Source: Treponema sp. (GTDB taxonomy: Bacteria > Spirochaetota > Spirochaetia > Treponematales > Breznakiellaceae). From it: a DNA stretch of 5,856 nt. The notes beneath the pieces are model-generated. The model had not been told where the DNA came from. It did not search any database and was given only the letters and a program-made list of their open reading frames with translations. The DNA lies in contig JAIRZS010000040.1 in the NCBI GenBank assembly GCA_031267115.1, positions 1 through 5,856 of the forward strand. Reading direction: 5' to 3'. This document shows positions 5,195-5,856 of this stretch, piece by piece; positions within the stretch are counted from its first letter, which is position 1, and each line of letters starts with the position of its first letter. The translations under genes were made by a program, and so were the position numbers.

Positions 5195-5856
5195 CGGGCC
5201 CCTTCCGCGGCCCGGAGGGCCCGCAGATCGTGGACGCCGATGGGATAAGACGAAGGCCCGGCGGAGGGAACCGCGGTCCGGGCGGCCGTCAGGGAAGGAT
5301 TCTCCGCCACGGAATAACTCCAGACCCACCCCTTTTCATCCGCATTGGCAGGATTGGGGTTAGCGCTGTAGGTAAGGAGAATTTTGCCGGTATAGGGCAG
5401 GGTATCGTCAACTTCCTGCGGGGCGGCAATCCCCAAATACTTGATATGGGGCCCGCTGTCCATCCTGTCGCTAACGGACTTGCCTTCCAGGGACGAATAG
5501 ATTCCCTCCCCAGGGGAAAATAAGACGGGCTCCATGGCCTCAGCCGTAAAACCATGTACCTGGGTGCGAATTTGAGTCTCGTAGCCGTAAATTCCATGCT
5601 CCGCGTTTACCAGATTGGCGATCATCCAGGAGCTGAGGAGCCGGTCCCAAATTTCCGGGTCCCCCGTTTCCGTGATACCGGGTATATGGCTTTTGGCGGC
5701 CCGGGTTACCGCCCGGTAATCCCGGTGTTCAGAATTACTGATGCTGCGGTAAATTGAATTGCCGCCGCCGTGAATCCGGAGCCACTGGAAAAAGAGATAG
5801 GCCGTGGCGTAATTGGCCAGGACATCGCCGTATTCCCTCTCCCAATAGCCGTCCCA
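5191..5856 (-). CDS. Probable M30/hyicolysin-like metallopeptidase, C-terminal part
   Basis: An open frame enters from the right edge without a start and continues 221 residues to TGA at 5193-5191; an internal ATG at 5625 is not the start because the frame upstream is open and protein-like. The visible part begins WDGYWEREYG, then a helix ANYATAYLFFQWLRIHGGG (about 14-32) and IYRSIS, a pattern found just after the zinc site in M30 (hyicolysin) and related metallopeptidases, where an aromatic-rich helix follows the active site. Two further helical parts follow (about 41-55 and 69-89). The tail from about 91 looks beta-rich (GIYGYETQIRTQVHGF, TGKILLTYSA, GWVWSYSVAEN). The expected HEXXH zinc motif and any signal peptide would lie beyond the window, so catalytic competence cannot be judged. 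It is coupled to the small OB-fold-like gene. The family call is tentative. Confidence 0.55.
   Translation of the reverse strand, partial: WDGYWEREYGDVLANYATAYLFFQWLRIHGGGNSIYRSISNSEHRDYRAVTRAAKSHIPGITETGDPEIWDRLLSSWMIANLVNAEHGIYGYETQIRTQVHGFTAEAMEPVLFSPGEGIYSSLEGKSVSDRMDSGPHIKYLGIAAPQEVDDTLPYTGKILLTYSANPNPANADEKGWVWSYSVAENPSLTAARTAVPSAGPSSYPIGVHDLRALRAAEGAR
5199..5206 (-). promoter_or_regulatory. Ribosome binding site at the GTGA gene junction
   Basis: GGAAGGGG on the minus strand lies 4 bases before the GTG start of the OB-fold-like gene and inside the last codons of the peptidase gene. It supports the overlapping GTG start and reinitiation by ribosomes finishing the peptidase. Confidence 0.5.

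Noticed and set aside
4898..5248. 116-codon open frame on the plus strand
   Set aside because: It is antisense to the OB-fold-like gene and the end of the peptidase gene, has no ribosome site or recognisable domain, and is explained by GC-rich codon bias.
5195..5329. 45-residue N-terminal extension of the OB-fold-like protein
   Set aside because: It would overlap the peptidase gene by 139 bases, is Arg/Gly/Pro-rich shadow sequence, and would bury the signal peptide.

Overview
The window looks like a stretch of a spirochaete chromosome, most plausibly a Treponema-type genome of moderate to high GC. This rests on the gene families present (an exported TPR protein, a flavoprotein with SCP2 and membrane domains, and a probable M30-type metallopeptidase), on TTG and GTG starts with strong Shine-Dalgarno sites, and on intergenic palindrome clusters. 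No marker gene (rRNA or ribosomal protein) is present, so the assignment is an inference; a Clostridia-like host is the main alternative.

Layout. Positions 1-289 hold no gene. Instead they carry a cluster of strong hairpins built from two diverged copies of a composite unit. Positions 290-2512 are a two-gene minus-strand operon: a three-part flavoprotein (flavodoxin-like NAD(P)H:FMN reductase, SCP2 lipid-carrier domain, six-helix membrane domain), followed 12 bases later by a secreted TPR protein. Positions 2513-2746 are a divergent promoter region with a perfect TATAAT box facing right. Positions 2747-4504 encode a complete ABC half-exporter on the plus strand, with six membrane segments fused to one ATPase domain. 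Positions 4505-4768, between convergent genes, are filled by an imperfect inverted-repeat element of about 190 bases whose ends carry phased CACGGAG repeats. Positions 4769-5856 are a second minus-strand operon: the C-terminal 221 residues of a probable M30/hyicolysin-like metallopeptidase, running in from the right edge, overlap by a GTGA junction a small exported OB-fold-like protein.

How the genes relate. The flavoprotein and TPR genes are probably co-transcribed, and the divergent ABC exporter may share control with them; both sides act at or across the cytoplasmic membrane, but no shared pathway can be proved. The peptidase and OB-fold-like protein are translationally coupled and both probably work outside the cytoplasm. 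I see no phage, CRISPR, toxin-antitoxin or defence system. The most unusual items are the three-domain flavoprotein with its cysteine cluster, the covarying hairpin pair at the left edge, and the phased inverted-repeat element.
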